Part shown: in pieces, positions 1 through 9,255 of the stretch
Position numbering within the stretch: position 1 is the first letter of the stretch
Layout of the letters: every line of letters begins with the position of its first letter
Source: OMOG01 sp041485845
GTDB taxonomy: Bacteria; Acidobacteriota; Terriglobia; Bryobacterales; Bryobacteraceae
Length of the DNA stretch: 24,890 nucleotides
Direction of reading: 5' to 3'
Assembly: GCA_041485845.1 (NCBI GenBank)
Contig: JBGPKH010000044.1
Location: 1-24,890, forward strand
The notes under the pieces: generated by a model
Database searches by the model: none
Seen by the model: the letters and a program-made list of their open reading frames with translations, nothing else
What the model was told of the DNA's origin: nothing
Position numbers and translations under genes: made by a program

Positions 1-186
1 CCTCCAGTGGGAATCTAGTTTACATCTTGAAACAGGCCGTGGGCAATGGAGATCCAGCGAGACGGAGCGAGACAGCGAGTCAATCGTTGAAACTTTGCCA
101 GGCAGCGCGCTGTTGTTTGTGGAAATGGCGGACCTCGCCCGCGGGGCGTTTCGTCGCCGGAGAGCGGCTGCGCCACACGCAAGCGC

Positions 187-374
187 CATCCCACGCTGTA
201 TATCGGACCAGCCCGCGGCGGCCTGTTGCCCAGCACCGACGCCGGCGCCACTTGACCGGACTCGGAGTTCCGGCCGTCACCGAGATCGCCGTCGACCCCA
301 CCAACTCGTCGCGCATCTTCGCCTCGACGCGCCTCAACTACGGCGACATCTTCGTGATGAAGATCGAAGAGTGA
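187..374 (+). pseudogene. C-terminal remnant of a BNR/sortilin-type beta-propeller protein, frameshifted
   Basis: Two adjacent reading frames join into one recognisable sequence. The frame starting at 187 reads a Leu-Tyr-Ile-Gly stretch and a Ser-Thr-Asp-Ala-Gly-Ala-Thr motif typical of BNR/sortilin-type blades, then hits TGA at 253. The next frame continues Thr-Gly-Leu-Gly-Val-Pro and a VDPTNSSRIFAST stretch to a stop at 372-374. Restoring one G after position 254 would give Thr-Trp-Thr and fuse the halves. A one-base deletion (or a sequencing error) therefore breaks the gene. Nothing upstream of about 187 is recognisable in any frame, so only the tail survives. The family call rests on motif flavour and is tentative. 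Confidence 0.4.
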
Positions 375-454
375 CTCTGTGGTACGAGCGGCCAGCCGCG
401 CTTTCCGGGTTGACGGCCCACCTTTCGCGGCGCTCTTGCCGCTGCCAGGAGCTT

Positions 455-481
455 CGGGTATATACTTGCCGGGTATATACT
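455..481 (+). promoter_or_regulatory. Tandem direct repeat CGGGTATATACT, 15-bp period, upstream of the 503 gene
   Basis: CGGGTATATACT occurs at 455-466 and again at 470-481, separated by TGC. Each copy contains the palindrome GTATATAC and the -10-like hexamer TATACT. The second copy ends 21 bp before the ATG at 503. It could be a pair of repressor half-sites or a duplicated -10 region. No matching -35 is obvious, so the role is inferred from position and repetition only. Confidence 0.4.
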
Positions 482-502
482 GCCAAAAAAGGGGGCGATT
501 CC

Positions 503-2638
503 ATGACGACAAGATTCCTGAGCATGGCAGCGGCCGGCCTGGCGGTGTGTTTGGCCGCCGCGGGCCAGACGGTCCGCATCGACACCGACGATATCGGCGG
601 CGTGGTCACCAGCACGAAAGGTCCGGAGGCGGGCGTGTGGGTCATCGCCGAGACTACCGATCTTCCCACCAAGTTCGCCAAGATCGCGGTCACCGACGAC
701 CGCGGCCGCTACCTGGTGCCCGATCTTCCCAAGGCCAACTACAGCCTGTGGGTGCGCGGCTACGGGCTGGTGGATTCGCCAAAGGTGCAGGCCGCGCCGG
801 GAAAGATTGTGAACCTGACGGCGGTCATCGCGCCCGATGCGCGCGCCGCGGCGGAGTATTATCCGGCCAGCTTCTGGTACTCCCTGCTCAAGCCGCCGGA
901 CAAGAGCGAGTTTCCCGGAACCGGTCCCACGGGTAACGGCATTTCGCCCAACATGAAAAGCCAGGCGCAGTTCCTGGAGATGGTCAAGACCGATAGCTGC
1001 TGGTCGTGCCATCAGCTCGGCAACAAGGCGACTCGAGAGATTCCCAAGAGCCTGGGCAGCTTCGATTCCGCAGCCAAGGCGTGGGAGCGGCGGGTTCAAT
1101 CGGGACAGGCCGGCGGCGGCATGCTCGGCGGCATCGGGAATATGGGGAAAGATCGCGCGCTGGCCATGTTCGGCGACTGGACCACCCGCGTCGCGGCGGG
1201 CGAGCTGCCGCCGGCGCCGCCACGGCCGCAGGGCGTCGAGCGAAACGTGGTCATTACCCTGTGGGACTGGGCCTCGCCGAAGGCGTATTTGCACGACGAG
1301 ATCGCCAGCGACAAGCGCAATCCGTCGGTGAACGCCAACGGCCTCATCTACGGCGCTCCCGAGCTCAGCACCGACTTCGTCCCCGTGCTCGACCCGGTGC
1401 ATCACACCGCCAGCCGGCTCAAAATGCCGGTTCGCGATCCCAAGACGCCGGCTCCCGGCAAACCCTTGCAGCCTTCGCCCTATTGGGGCGATGAGGCCAT
1501 CTGGGACAGCCAGGCCAACATGCACAACCCCATGTTCGATGAGAAAGGGCGCGTCTGGTTCACGTCCGTCATCCGCCCCCCCGACAACCCGGCCTTCTGC
1601 AAGGAGGGATCGAGCCATCCCTCGGCGAAGGCCTTCCCGGTGAACCGCAGCGGCCGGCAGCTCGCGTTTTACGACCCCCAAAGCAAACAGTTCACCCTCA
1701 TCGACACGTGCTTCGGCACCCACCACCTGCAATTCGCCGAGGACGCCAACAACACGCTGTGGACCAGCAGCGGCGGGGGCGGCGACGTGGTGGGCTGGCT
1801 CAACGTCAAGATGTTCGACCAGACGCACGACGAACAGAAGTCGCAGGGCTGGACCGCGCTCGTGCTGGACACCAACGGCAACGGCAAGCGCGACGCCTAT
1901 GTGGAGCCTAACCAGCCAGTCGACCCGACGAAAGACAAGCGCGTCTCGGGCGCTTTCTACGGCGTCACGGTGAGTCCATCCGACGGCTCCGTGTGGGGAT
2001 CGACGCTGGGCTTCCCCGGCCGGATCGTGCGCATCGTGCCGGGGTCAAACCCGTCGGAAACGGCGCTCTCGGAGGTCTACGAGCTGCCGTGGAACAATCC
2101 GAATGCGAAGGTCCAGGGATTCTCGCCGCGCGGCCTGGATATCGACCGCAACGGCATCGTGTGGGCGCCGACGGCGAGCGGGCACTTCGCCAGCTTCGAC
2201 CGCCGCAAATGCAAGGTGCTGAACGGACCCACGGCGACCGGGCAGCACTGTCCCGAAGGGTGGACGCTCTACCCCTTTCCCGCTCCACAGCTTAAGGGGG
2301 TGACGGACTCGGGCAGCGCCGAGGCCAGTTACTACGACTGGGTGGACCAGTTCGACACGTTCGGCCTGGGCGCCAACGTGCCGATCGCCACGGGCAACGG
2401 AGAGGACGCGTTGATGGCCTTGGTGAACGGGAAGTGGGTGGTGCTGCGCGTGCCCTATCCCATCGGCTTCTTCGCCAAAGGGATGGACGGCCGGATCGAC
2501 GATCCCAAGGCCGGCTGGAAGGGCAAGGGCCTGTGGTCCACCTACGCCACGCGCGCCATGTTCCACGTCGAAGGGGGCAAAGGGACCACCAGCAAGGTGC
2601 TGCACTTCCAGCTTCGGCCCGACCCGCTGGCGAAGTGA
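503..2638 (+). CDS. Exported protein with carboxypeptidase-regulatory-like domain, CxxCH motif and propeller-like C-terminal part
   Basis: This is a 711-aa product. The frame is open upstream to 95, but ATG 503 is chosen because it starts a clear signal peptide (residues 1-22, ending Ala-Ala-Ala-Gly-Gln). Residues about 30-108 resemble a carboxypeptidase regulatory-like beta-sandwich. A Cys-Trp-Ser-Cys-His sequence (166-170) matches the heme c attachment motif. Residues from about 255 contain repeated Trp- and Gly-rich segments with DIDRNGIVWAPTASG-like blades, as in streptogramin-lyase/NHL-type propellers. The product is expected in the periplasm or on the outer surface. The substrate is unknown and no catalytic assignment is made. 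The stop codon is followed directly by the M56/TIGR03435 pseudogene, so the original downstream neighbour was probably lost. Confidence 0.8.
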   Translation: MTTRFLSMAAAGLAVCLAAAGQTVRIDTDDIGGVVTSTKGPEAGVWVIAETTDLPTKFAKIAVTDDRGRYLVPDLPKANYSLWVRGYGLVDSPKVQAAPGKIVNLTAVIAPDARAAAEYYPASFWYSLLKPPDKSEFPGTGPTGNGISPNMKSQAQFLEMVKTDSCWSCHQLGNKATREIPKSLGSFDSAAKAWERRVQSGQAGGGMLGGIGNMGKDRALAMFGDWTTRVAAGELPPAPPRPQGVERNVVITLWDWASPKAYLHDEIASDKRNPSVNANGLIYGAPELSTDFVPVLDPVHHTASRLKMPVRDPKTPAPGKPLQPSPYWGDEAIWDSQANMHNPMFDEKGRVWFTSVIRPPDNPAFCKEGSSHPSAKAFPVNRSGRQLAFYDPQSKQFTLIDTCFGTHHLQFAEDANNTLWTSSGGGGDVVGWLNVKMFDQTHDEQKSQGWTALVLDTNGNGKRDAYVEPNQPVDPTKDKRVSGAFYGVTVSPSDGSVWGSTLGFPGRIVRIVPGSNPSETALSEVYELPWNNPNAKVQGFSPRGLDIDRNGIVWAPTASGHFASFDRRKCKVLNGPTATGQHCPEGWTLYPFPAPQLKGVTDSGSAEASYYDWVDQFDTFGLGANVPIATGNGEDALMALVNGKWVVLRVPYPIGFFAKGMDGRIDDPKAGWKGKGLWSTYATRAMFHVEGGKGTTSKVLHFQLRPDPLAK

Positions 2639-3895
2639 CCGGACCTACCCGGAATCGTCGTCATCCGCAAACCCGTGCTGCTGCTCCCCGAAGGCATTAC
2701 GGATCGCCTGACGCCGGCTCAGTTGGAGGCGATCCTGGCGCACCAGCCGTGCCCACTTGCGTCGGCGCTGCAATCCGGCGGCCGCGATTCACCTGGTGGT
2801 CGAATGCCTGTTCTGGCGCGCCTGCGGCGAAGAGAGTTCTGCGGATGGCCCGCGGTACCCAGGTCTATTCCGAGGGGATTTCTCAATGTCAGCAAGTTCT
2901 GCCTGGAGTCGCCCTTGCTCTGCATGTCCGGAGTGACTGGCGCACTTCGCGCCCATCCGCGGGCTTACCCAAAGAATCGAGGAGATCATGACCGATCGTT
3001 TCGTACACAATCTCAATCTCGGAAAGAGCCTGCTGCTGGCGGCTGCCGGTACGGCCGCCTTGACGGCGCCTATCCTAATCGGCATTGTTCACGCGCCCCC
3101 GGTGCGAGCGCAGCCGCAGCCTGAGAAGCCGCTGGCCTTCGAGGTGGCTTCCGTAAAGCCAAACAAAACCGCCGATCCGCACAACTTCGGAACCATCAAG
3201 GGTCAGCCCGGTGGGCGTTTGACCATTACGGGCGCTCTCTCTACCTGATCATCGCCGCGGCCTACAATGTCTCCTTCCAGTCGCCCCGCCTTTCCGGCGG
3301 GCCCGATTGGACCCACATGGAAAAATACGGTATCGAAGCCACCGCGGAGAAGGGGTCGATTCCCTCCGGGCTGTCGCCCAAGGAACAGGATGCCAAGATG
3401 CGGCTCATGCTTCAGGCACTCCTGGCGGACCGCTTCAAGCTCACCATGCGGCGCCAAGCCAAGGAAGTGCCGGTGTACCGGGTGGTGGTAAACAAGGGAG
3501 GGCCGAAGCTGCAAAAATCGCGGGCCGAAGAAAAAGACTGCGCGGAGCCGGGTCAGGATGGTGGCGTCCCCTGCCATCGCTTCATGGGGGGGCAGGGACG
3601 AGGCCTAAACGGGCAGGCGGTCACCATAGCGGACCTGGCCGAATTTGTCGAGAACTGGTCGGACCGGCCCGTGTTGGACAAGACCGGTATTCCAGGGCTC
3701 TTCGACATCAAGTCCGCGGGCTGGTCGCCGCTCATCTCCAGCGGCGGCCATGGCGGAGGGGAAGAGAACCCGGCGGATCCGTCGCGGCCCACCCTCTTTA
3801 CCATCTTCGAGCAGCTCGGGCTCAAGCTGGAGCCGCAAAAGGCGCCGGTGGATATTTATGTGATCGAGCACGTGGAGAGACCGTCCGAAAACTAG
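2639..3895 (+). pseudogene. Decayed BlaR1-type M56 peptidase fused to a TIGR03435-type domain
   Basis: Fragments in all three + frames line up in the order of a Solibacter-type M56-TIGR03435 protein. From 2651 a Pro-Val-Leu-Leu-Leu-Pro-Glu-Gly segment leads to Ile-Leu-Ala-His, where the zinc-binding HExxH should stand. The first frame reads His-Gln-Pro-Cys-Pro, so the motif is destroyed. A shifted frame then resumes with His-Leu-Arg-Arg-Arg and an AAAIHLVVECLFW stretch. About 25 residues expected after this are missing. Another frame supplies the helix before 2988. The frame from 2988 gives a membrane segment and the start of the TIGR03435 domain, ending at TGA 3246. The rest is open from about 3250 to 3895. 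The last break lies in a (CT)4 run at 3235-3242; removing one CT restores the frame. Translation of the intact tail (ATG 3317, 192 aa) is possible but probably not meaningful. Confidence 0.75.
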
Positions 3896-3937
3896 CGGTC
3901 GCCAACTGCTTACGCTTACAATGGCTCTTCTCCCTTC

Positions 3938-4771
3938 ATGCATGCGCTAATCACAGGGGCGTCGCGGGGCCTGGGCCGTTCGATTGCACGGGAGTTTTGG
4001 AGCCGCGGCGCCGACCTCGCACTGGTGGCCCGCAATGCCGCGGCGCTCGGAGAATTGGCCGCGGAATTAGGACACCGCGGCACACAGACTCTAGCCATCA
4101 TTCCAGCCGACCTCAGCGATCCCCACGCCCCGGTAGCCATCGTCGACCAACTGCGTCGTAAGTGCGACCACCTGGATGCGCTGATCAATAACGCCGCGAT
4201 CACCGGGCCCATCGGCCGGCTCTGGGATAACGACTGGGCGCAATGGCAGGAGGCCATGCAGGTGAACCTGATGGCGCCGGTCGCGCTGTCCCGGTTGTGC
4301 GTTCCGTGGATGCCACGCGGCAGCGCCATCGTGAATCTCTCGGGCGGCGGGGCCACCAGCGCGCGGGCGAATTTCAGCGCCTATGGGACGGCCAAAGCGG
4401 CGCTCGTGCGGTTCACCGAGACGCTGGCGCTCGAAGTTGCCGATCTGGGCATACGGGTGAACGCCATGTCGCCGGGCATCCTCAATACCGGCATGGTGGA
4501 TGCCGTCCTCCGCGCCGGCCCGCAGAACGCCGGCGAAGATTACGCGCGCGTGCTCGAAGTAAAGCAGAAAGGCGGCCAGTCTCCGGAAAAAGCTGCGGCG
4601 CTGGCTTACTACCTCGCGTCGCCCGCAAGCCACGGAATCACCGGCCGGCTGATCAGCGCGGTGTGGGACCCGTGGGCGGGGCTTGCCGCGCACGCCGGCG
4701 AGTTGCACGCATCCGACATCTACACGCTCCGGCGTATCACCCCGGAGGATCGCGGGAAGCAGTGGACATGA
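3938..4771 (+). CDS. Short-chain dehydrogenase/reductase (SDR)
   Basis: This 277-aa product is a classical-SDR-sized oxidoreductase. Its Rossmann signature TGASRGLG is at residues 6-13, Asp58 is in the usual adenine-pocket position, NNAA is at 84-87, and Asn110, Ser135, Tyr149 and Lys153 form the catalytic tetrad. It is cytosolic and NAD(P)H-dependent. The substrate is unknown, but the downstream sugar kinase and nucleotidyltransferase suggest a sugar or sugar-derivative step. It is the first gene of the + strand operon. ATG 3938 places the nucleotide-binding strand at the very N terminus, as expected. No clear Shine-Dalgarno sequence precedes it. TACAAT at 3917-3922 could be a -10 element, giving a very short leader. 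The 3' end lies in a local duplication (4661-4883). Confidence 0.85.
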   Translation: MHALITGASRGLGRSIAREFWSRGADLALVARNAAALGELAAELGHRGTQTLAIIPADLSDPHAPVAIVDQLRRKCDHLDALINNAAITGPIGRLWDNDWAQWQEAMQVNLMAPVALSRLCVPWMPRGSAIVNLSGGGATSARANFSAYGTAKAALVRFTETLALEVADLGIRVNAMSPGILNTGMVDAVLRAGPQNAGEDYARVLEVKQKGGQSPEKAAALAYYLASPASHGITGRLISAVWDPWAGLAAHAGELHASDIYTLRRITPEDRGKQWT

Positions 4772-4883
4772 TGCGGGCTGCGTACACCTGGCGTAGTACG
4801 GTGCGGGACCCGTGGGCCGGGCTTTGGCGTCCGGCGCATCACCGCGCAAGTCGCGGGAAGCCGTGGTCATGATCCGGGCCGCC
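4661..4883 (+). repeat. Imperfect tandem duplication at the SDR / Gfo-Idh junction
   Basis: Copy 1 (4661-4782) covers the SDR 3' end and reads into ATGATGCGGGCTGC. Copy 2 (4801-4883) repeats the GGGACCCGTGGGC...GGGCTT block, the CCGGCG.ATCACC block, TCGCGGGAAG and GTGG..ATGATCCGGGC. It lacks about 40 internal bases of copy 1. The ATG of copy 2 is the start of the Gfo/Idh gene. In copy 1 the corresponding ATG overlaps the SDR stop. This suggests the two genes once overlapped at ATGA and were separated by duplication. Confidence 0.7.
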
Positions 4884-5864
4884 GTGGTCGGCTGCGGTTT
4901 TATCGGCGCCAAACGGGCCAAGGCGGCGGGGAAAGACATCCAGGTTGTGAGCTTCTGCGATATCGACGCCGGGCGCGCCGAGGCCCTGGCGGGCTGCGTG
5001 CCGGGCGCGGACGCTTCCACCGACTGGCAGGCCACGGTGCGGCGTTCCGATATCGACCTCGTATTCGTGGCCACGGTGCACGATATGCTGGCGCCCATCG
5101 CCGCGGAGGCCGCGGCCGCCGGGAAGCACGTGCTGATCGAGAAGCCGGGGGCGCGATGCAGGGACCAGCTCGCATCCATCCGCCAGGCAGCCCGGCGTAC
5201 CGGCGCACTAGTGCGTGTGGGCTTTAACCATCGCTATCACCGCGCCTTCCGCCAGGCGCGCGCCATCTTCGAATCGGGCGCTCTCGGAGAAATGATGTTC
5301 ATCCGGGGCCGCTATGGACACGGCGGGCGGCCCGGCTACGACAAAGAATGGCGCGCGGTGCGCGAAAAATCCGGCGGTGGCGAACTGGTGGACCAGGGCA
5401 TGCACCTCATCGACCTGGCGCGCTGGTTTCTCGGCGATTTTCGCGATGTGCAGGGAATGATCGGAACGTATTTCTGGGACATGCCGGTGGAAGACAACGC
5501 CTTCCTGCTGCTGCGCACGGCCGGCGGGCAGGTGGCCTCCCTGCACGCCACGTGGACAGAATGGAAGAACCTGTTCTCCTTCGAGATGTACGGCCGCGAC
5601 GCCAAGCTTGCAATCTCTGGCCTGGGCGGAAGCTACGGTACCGAGCGCCTGACCTTTTACCGCATGTTGCCCGAGATGGGCCCGCCCGAGACCACGGTCT
5701 GGGAGTATCCCCAGGCCGACGATTCGTGGCAGACGGAGGTGGCGGAATTCATCGAGGACATTCGTTTGAACCGGCAGCCGGCGCCGGGACTCGCCGAAGC
5801 GGAAGCCGCTTGGACGATTGTGGAAACCGTTTATCGGGAGGCGCTTCGTGATCATCACCAGTAG
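4869..5864 (+). CDS. Gfo/Idh/MocA family NAD(P)-dependent oxidoreductase
   Basis: This is a 331-aa product. The frame is open to 4812, but ATG 4869 gives Met-Ile-Arg-Ala-Ala-Val-Val-Gly directly before the dinucleotide-binding GCGFIG (8-13), the normal N terminus of the family. The Glu-Lys-Pro motif is at 91-93, with the active-site lysine at 92. Asp175, His179 and Asp182 in GELVDQGMHLIDL match the usual catalytic region. The C-terminal half is the alpha/beta substrate-binding domain. These enzymes oxidise or reduce a hydroxyl on sugars, nucleotide sugars or inositols. Here the partners are an SDR and heptose-activation genes, so a sugar substrate is likely but not determined. The 3' end overlaps the GTG start of the GHMP kinase by 17 bp, which implies co-translation. 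Confidence 0.85.
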   Translation: MIRAAVVGCGFIGAKRAKAAGKDIQVVSFCDIDAGRAEALAGCVPGADASTDWQATVRRSDIDLVFVATVHDMLAPIAAEAAAAGKHVLIEKPGARCRDQLASIRQAARRTGALVRVGFNHRYHRAFRQARAIFESGALGEMMFIRGRYGHGGRPGYDKEWRAVREKSGGGELVDQGMHLIDLARWFLGDFRDVQGMIGTYFWDMPVEDNAFLLLRTAGGQVASLHATWTEWKNLFSFEMYGRDAKLAISGLGGSYGTERLTFYRMLPEMGPPETTVWEYPQADDSWQTEVAEFIEDIRLNRQPAPGLAEAEAAWTIVETVYREALRDHHQ

Positions 5865-6834
5865 CCCGCTGCGGATTTCGCTGGGAGGCGGCGGCACCGA
5901 CCTGCCGTCCTACTATCGCGAGCACACGGGGTTCGTGATTGCGGCGGCCATCAATAAGTACGTTTACATCACGCTGCACGAGACCTTCGCCGAAGAGATC
6001 ATCGTGAAGTACTCCAAGATGGAGGTGGTACACTCGCCCGACGAGATCAAGCATCCGATCGTGCGCGAGGCGCTGAAGCTGGTGGGTGTGGCCGGCCATC
6101 TGCACCTGGAAATCACCAGCATGTCGGACATCCCTTCGGGAACCGGGCTGGGCTCGTCGGGAAGTTTCACTACGGCTCTCTTGCGCGCGCTGCACTGCCT
6201 CAAGAAGAATTCGGTTCCGCCTCGCGACCTGGCGGAACAGGCGTGCCACATCGAGCTCGAATTGCTGGGAGAGCCGATCGGCAAGCAGGACCAGTATATT
6301 GCCGCGATCGGTGGCATCACGTGTTTTACGTTCAACCCGGATGGCCGCGTGGATGTGGAACCGCTGCGGCTTTCCGCCGAGACGTTGAATACGCTGGAGG
6401 ACAATTTGATTCTTTTCTTCACCGGGTTCACGCGCAATGCGTCCGACATCCTGAAGGACCAGGACTCGCGCAGCCGGCAAAAAGATTCGGGAATGCTCGA
6501 CAATCTGCACTACATCAAGGAACTGGCGGCGGAGAGCAAAGCCGCCATGGAGAAGGGCGACCTGCGCCGGTTTGCGCAGTTGATGCACGTGCACTGGGAG
6601 CATAAGAAACGGCGCACCCCGGGCATGAGCAACGCGCAGATCGATTCGTATTACGCGCTGGGGCGGGCCCATGGCGCGCTGGGCGGCAAGCTGATCGGCG
6701 CCGGCGGCGGCGGCTTTCTGATGTTTTACACCGAAGACAAAACGCGCCTCCGCCGGGTGATGACGGAGGCCGGTCTGCGCGAGGTGCGGTTCCGGTTCGA
6801 TTTCGCCGGCAGCCAGGTAATCGTGCAGTCGTAG
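5848..6834 (+). CDS. hddA: GHMP-family sugar kinase, D-glycero-D-manno-heptose 7-phosphate kinase-like (HddA)
   Basis: This is a 328-aa product. GTG 5848 is chosen because it sits a few bases after GGGAGG (5836-5841) and yields an N terminus that runs straight into Arg-Ile-Ser-Leu-Gly-Gly-Gly-Gly-Thr-Asp-Leu-Pro, the HddA-type first motif. The ATP-binding IPSGTGLGSSGSF is at 95-107, Asp148 is the likely base, and the C-terminal GHMP motif GAGGGGF is at 284-290. HddA puts the anomeric phosphate on D-glycero-D-manno-heptose 7-phosphate, a cytosolic step in GDP-heptose synthesis. A related fucose-kinase-like or other sugar-kinase role cannot be excluded. The nucleotidyltransferase starts 8 bp downstream. 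Confidence 0.8.
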   Translation: MIITSSPLRISLGGGGTDLPSYYREHTGFVIAAAINKYVYITLHETFAEEIIVKYSKMEVVHSPDEIKHPIVREALKLVGVAGHLHLEITSMSDIPSGTGLGSSGSFTTALLRALHCLKKNSVPPRDLAEQACHIELELLGEPIGKQDQYIAAIGGITCFTFNPDGRVDVEPLRLSAETLNTLEDNLILFFTGFTRNASDILKDQDSRSRQKDSGMLDNLHYIKELAAESKAAMEKGDLRRFAQLMHVHWEHKKRRTPGMSNAQIDSYYALGRAHGALGGKLIGAGGGGFLMFYTEDKTRLRRVMTEAGLREVRFRFDFAGSQVIVQS

Positions 6835-6842
6835 GGCGGCAT

Positions 6843-7577
6843 ATGATCGAACTGCCAGTTGCCATTCTGGTCGGCGGGTTAGCCACAAGACTGCGGCCGG
6901 TCACCGGAAAGATTCCGAAGGCGCTCATCGAGATCAACGGGGAGCCTTTTCTCGCGCACCAGTTACGGTTGCTGGCGGCCAGCGGTATCCGGCGGGTGAC
7001 GCTCTGTGTGGGATATCTCGGTGAGATGCTGGAAGCTTATGCCGGCGACGGAAGCCGCTTTGGGTTAGTGGTGACGTATTCTCCCGACGGACCGGAGCTG
7101 CGGGGAACCGCCGGCGCGGTTGCCCAGGCTCGGCCGCTGCTGGGAGAGCGCTTTTTTGTTCTCTACGGCGATTCTTATTTGCCGTGCGACTACTCCGCCG
7201 TTCAACGCGCGTTTGAAGAGAGCGGCAAGCCGGCGCTCATGACCGTTAACCACAATCGGGACCAGTGGGATACCAGCAATGTGCAATACCAGGCCGGACG
7301 GGTTCTTGCCTACGACAAGAAGCTCCGCACTCCCCAGATGCGCCACATTGATTACGGACTGGGCGTCTTCCACCACTCCGCTTTCGACGGCATTCCGGAA
7401 CATGGCTCACATGATCTCGGGGATTTGTACCGGCGCCTGCTGGAGCGCAGGGAGTTGGCCGGGTTCGAAGTGCCACAGCGGTTTTACGAGACCGGATCGT
7501 TTGCTGGAATTCAGGAACTCTCCGAATATCTCGCGACTACGCCACGTCGTCCGGCTCAGATCCGGCGGGATCCGTAA
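6843..7577 (+). CDS. hddC: Sugar-1-phosphate nucleotidyltransferase, HddC-like (heptose-1-phosphate guanylyltransferase candidate)
   Basis: This is a 244-aa NTP_transferase product. The signature Gly-Gly-Leu-Ala-Thr-Arg-Leu (11-17), with Lys23 and Pro-Lys at 25-26, binds the nucleotide phosphates. GTAGA (88-92) and Gly-Asp (109-110) supply the nucleotide and metal site. Alanine replaces the more usual glycine before the Thr-Arg of the loop. By position after HddA it should convert the sugar 1-phosphate to an NDP-sugar, GDP-heptose if the HddA call is right. The phosphatase GmhB and isomerase GmhA of that pathway are not seen. The final residues (about 231-244) look unlike the family and are encoded where the gene overlaps the 3' end of repA by 41 bp. 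The tail may have been replaced when the two regions were joined. Confidence 0.75.
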   Translation: MIELPVAILVGGLATRLRPVTGKIPKALIEINGEPFLAHQLRLLAASGIRRVTLCVGYLGEMLEAYAGDGSRFGLVVTYSPDGPELRGTAGAVAQARPLLGERFFVLYGDSYLPCDYSAVQRAFEESGKPALMTVNHNRDQWDTSNVQYQAGRVLAYDKKLRTPQMRHIDYGLGVFHHSAFDGIPEHGSHDLGDLYRRLLERRELAGFEVPQRFYETGSFAGIQELSEYLATTPRRPAQIRRDP

Positions 7578-9180
7578 AGGCTAGTACGGCCTGCTGCGCC
7601 TGTTTGCGAAGGCGCCACTTTTCGTAGGGCGGGGCCTCTTTGCGGGCAATTTCCTGCACGATCGTGGTGTCTATTTCGCGTTCCTGGATCTCCAGCGGAA
7701 TCCGCTGGAAGCGCTCCTGCTGGCGCAGGACGTCGCCCTTTTGCTTGCGAAGGACGGTCTTCTTGACATCCGGCATGTCCAGAAACAGCCTCTCCGCAAT
7801 CTCCACTCGCGAATGTTCGTACTCCAGAATAAGGGAGCGCTCCAGATCTTCCTTGTGCTGACGTTCGGCGATTTCCTGCTGGCGGCGGAACCCTGCTCTC
7901 AAGGTTGCTTCCAACTCGGGGCTGACCACCCGGCTCCGTGTTTCCGGGTCCTTGATGATTTTTACGATCAGACCCGCGGAGTTGCGCAGGTTCTGGCCGG
8001 CCCGCTTCTTCTGGCGGCAGACGTGGATAGCGATTTCGCACCAGTCGAGTTGCTGGAGGCCCTCAGTACTGGCTGGTCCGGCATCGAGCGCGCCACGGAT
8101 GATGCTGGCAGCTACGTGCGCCAGGACTTCCTCGTCGAGCATGGCATGCAACAGCCGGGTGCAGCGGTCCAGGATATGGAAGTCCACTGCGGTGGATGCC
8201 GCCTGGCAATAGACGGCTGCCGCTTTCGCCGAGATACCGCCCTGCTGGAGACGCTCCAGGCACTGTGAGCGCCGGGTCTCGGGATCCAGAAGCGAACCAT
8301 GCATCAGAAGGGTTTTATGCTCAGACACATAGTTGGGATGGCGGTGTAAAGCGATCCGCCAATCCTCGTTGGAAACGATCTGGTAGGAGCCTAGGACCTG
8401 GATCCGATTGAGTTGCTCGAAAGCCGGCTCCAGGGTTTGCATCAGGCGGGAGAGGTATTTGGGCGGGCTCAGAATCCCCAAGTGCTCGGTAGAAAGTTGC
8501 CGGGCGTCGGTAATTACCACATCGGTCTTGGCAAAAGCTACCGCTAGGAAACGGTACAGATGCTTGGCGGTAATGCCATCCAGCTCCATATAGCGGTTGG
8601 CATCCAACAGGCGGAAGAAGCCACTGTCCATCGACTGGATCAACTTGTCGGTCCAGGTGACGGAGCCGGTGCAACGGCCAGTCGTGCGGTTCAGGGAAAA
8701 ACTGGCTTCCTGAAAGACGTTCACCCATTTCACTTCCTCGTGCTGTTCATTCTCCGTCAAGGCCCGGAAACGGAGCGGGATGAAGCGATCCATGGCCAGT
8801 TTCAGGCGCTTGTAGAACTTCCCATGAACCATGCCGATGTCCAGAATACGCGCGATTTCACGTCCCGTGAATATTACCGTTTTGGCGAAATCATTGCGGA
8901 ATGTCAGCACCCCCAGTGCCACGAAAATGTCAAGATCCTGCTCGGTCGGAAGTCCCAGTTCATTGTTGCCCTGTACCTGCCAGACCACTCTCATCTTGGT
9001 CCCGTCAGGCAACACCTTTGTGCCATTGATCTCGATCTTGCCTACTCTCTTACCGACACGCCGCTCGAGAACGGCAAACGGAATGGCTGCGAGGTTCTCC
9101 TCTTCCACCGAGAGGTTCATCAAAGACGTCCGCGGCGGGGGCTTCACTTTGATGCTGGCAGCCAGTCCAGGATTCAGCAT
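7537..9180 (-). CDS. repA: Plasmid-type replication initiator protein A (RPA family)
   Basis: This is a 547-aa product. Residues about 22-260 match the replication initiator A type, with Asn-Leu-Ala-Ala-Ile-Pro-Phe-Ala-Val-Leu near the start, then a WQVQGNNELGLPTEQDLDIFVAL stretch and a GREIARILDIG segment suggesting a DNA-binding winged helix. Residues about 420-530 are highly charged and probably helical or coiled-coil. Such proteins bind iterons and open the origin of low-copy plasmids. The iteron array lies just upstream of the start (9256-9700), the usual arrangement. ATG 9180 has only a weak Shine-Dalgarno sequence. A 16-bp inverted repeat at 9192-9207 may be an autoregulatory operator. 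No parAB, mobilisation or integrase gene is in the window. The gene is intact over its full length. Confidence 0.8.
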   Translation of the reverse strand: MLNPGLAASIKVKPPPRTSLMNLSVEEENLAAIPFAVLERRVGKRVGKIEINGTKVLPDGTKMRVVWQVQGNNELGLPTEQDLDIFVALGVLTFRNDFAKTVIFTGREIARILDIGMVHGKFYKRLKLAMDRFIPLRFRALTENEQHEEVKWVNVFQEASFSLNRTTGRCTGSVTWTDKLIQSMDSGFFRLLDANRYMELDGITAKHLYRFLAVAFAKTDVVITDARQLSTEHLGILSPPKYLSRLMQTLEPAFEQLNRIQVLGSYQIVSNEDWRIALHRHPNYVSEHKTLLMHGSLLDPETRRSQCLERLQQGGISAKAAAVYCQAASTAVDFHILDRCTRLLHAMLDEEVLAHVAASIIRGALDAGPASTEGLQQLDWCEIAIHVCRQKKRAGQNLRNSAGLIVKIIKDPETRSRVVSPELEATLRAGFRRQQEIAERQHKEDLERSLILEYEHSRVEIAERLFLDMPDVKKTVLRKQKGDVLRQQERFQRIPLEIQEREIDTTIVQEIARKEAPPYEKWRLRKQAQQAVLAFTDPAGSEPDDVA

Positions 9181-9191
9181 GTCTTTCTGAT

Positions 9192-9207
9192 TTGTACACC
9201 GTTACAA
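9192..9207 (-). promoter_or_regulatory. Inverted repeat TTGTA-N6-TACAA before repA
   Basis: Perfect 5-bp arms TTGTA (9192-9196) and TACAA (9203-9207) are separated by six bases. The site ends 12 bp upstream of the repA start codon on the - strand. Position and symmetry suggest an operator for autorepression by RepA or another dimer. There is no direct evidence of binding. Confidence 0.35.
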
Positions 9208-9255
9208 TTCACTACCGCTATCTTTTTATTGGCGAACACATGGTTTACCGGCAGA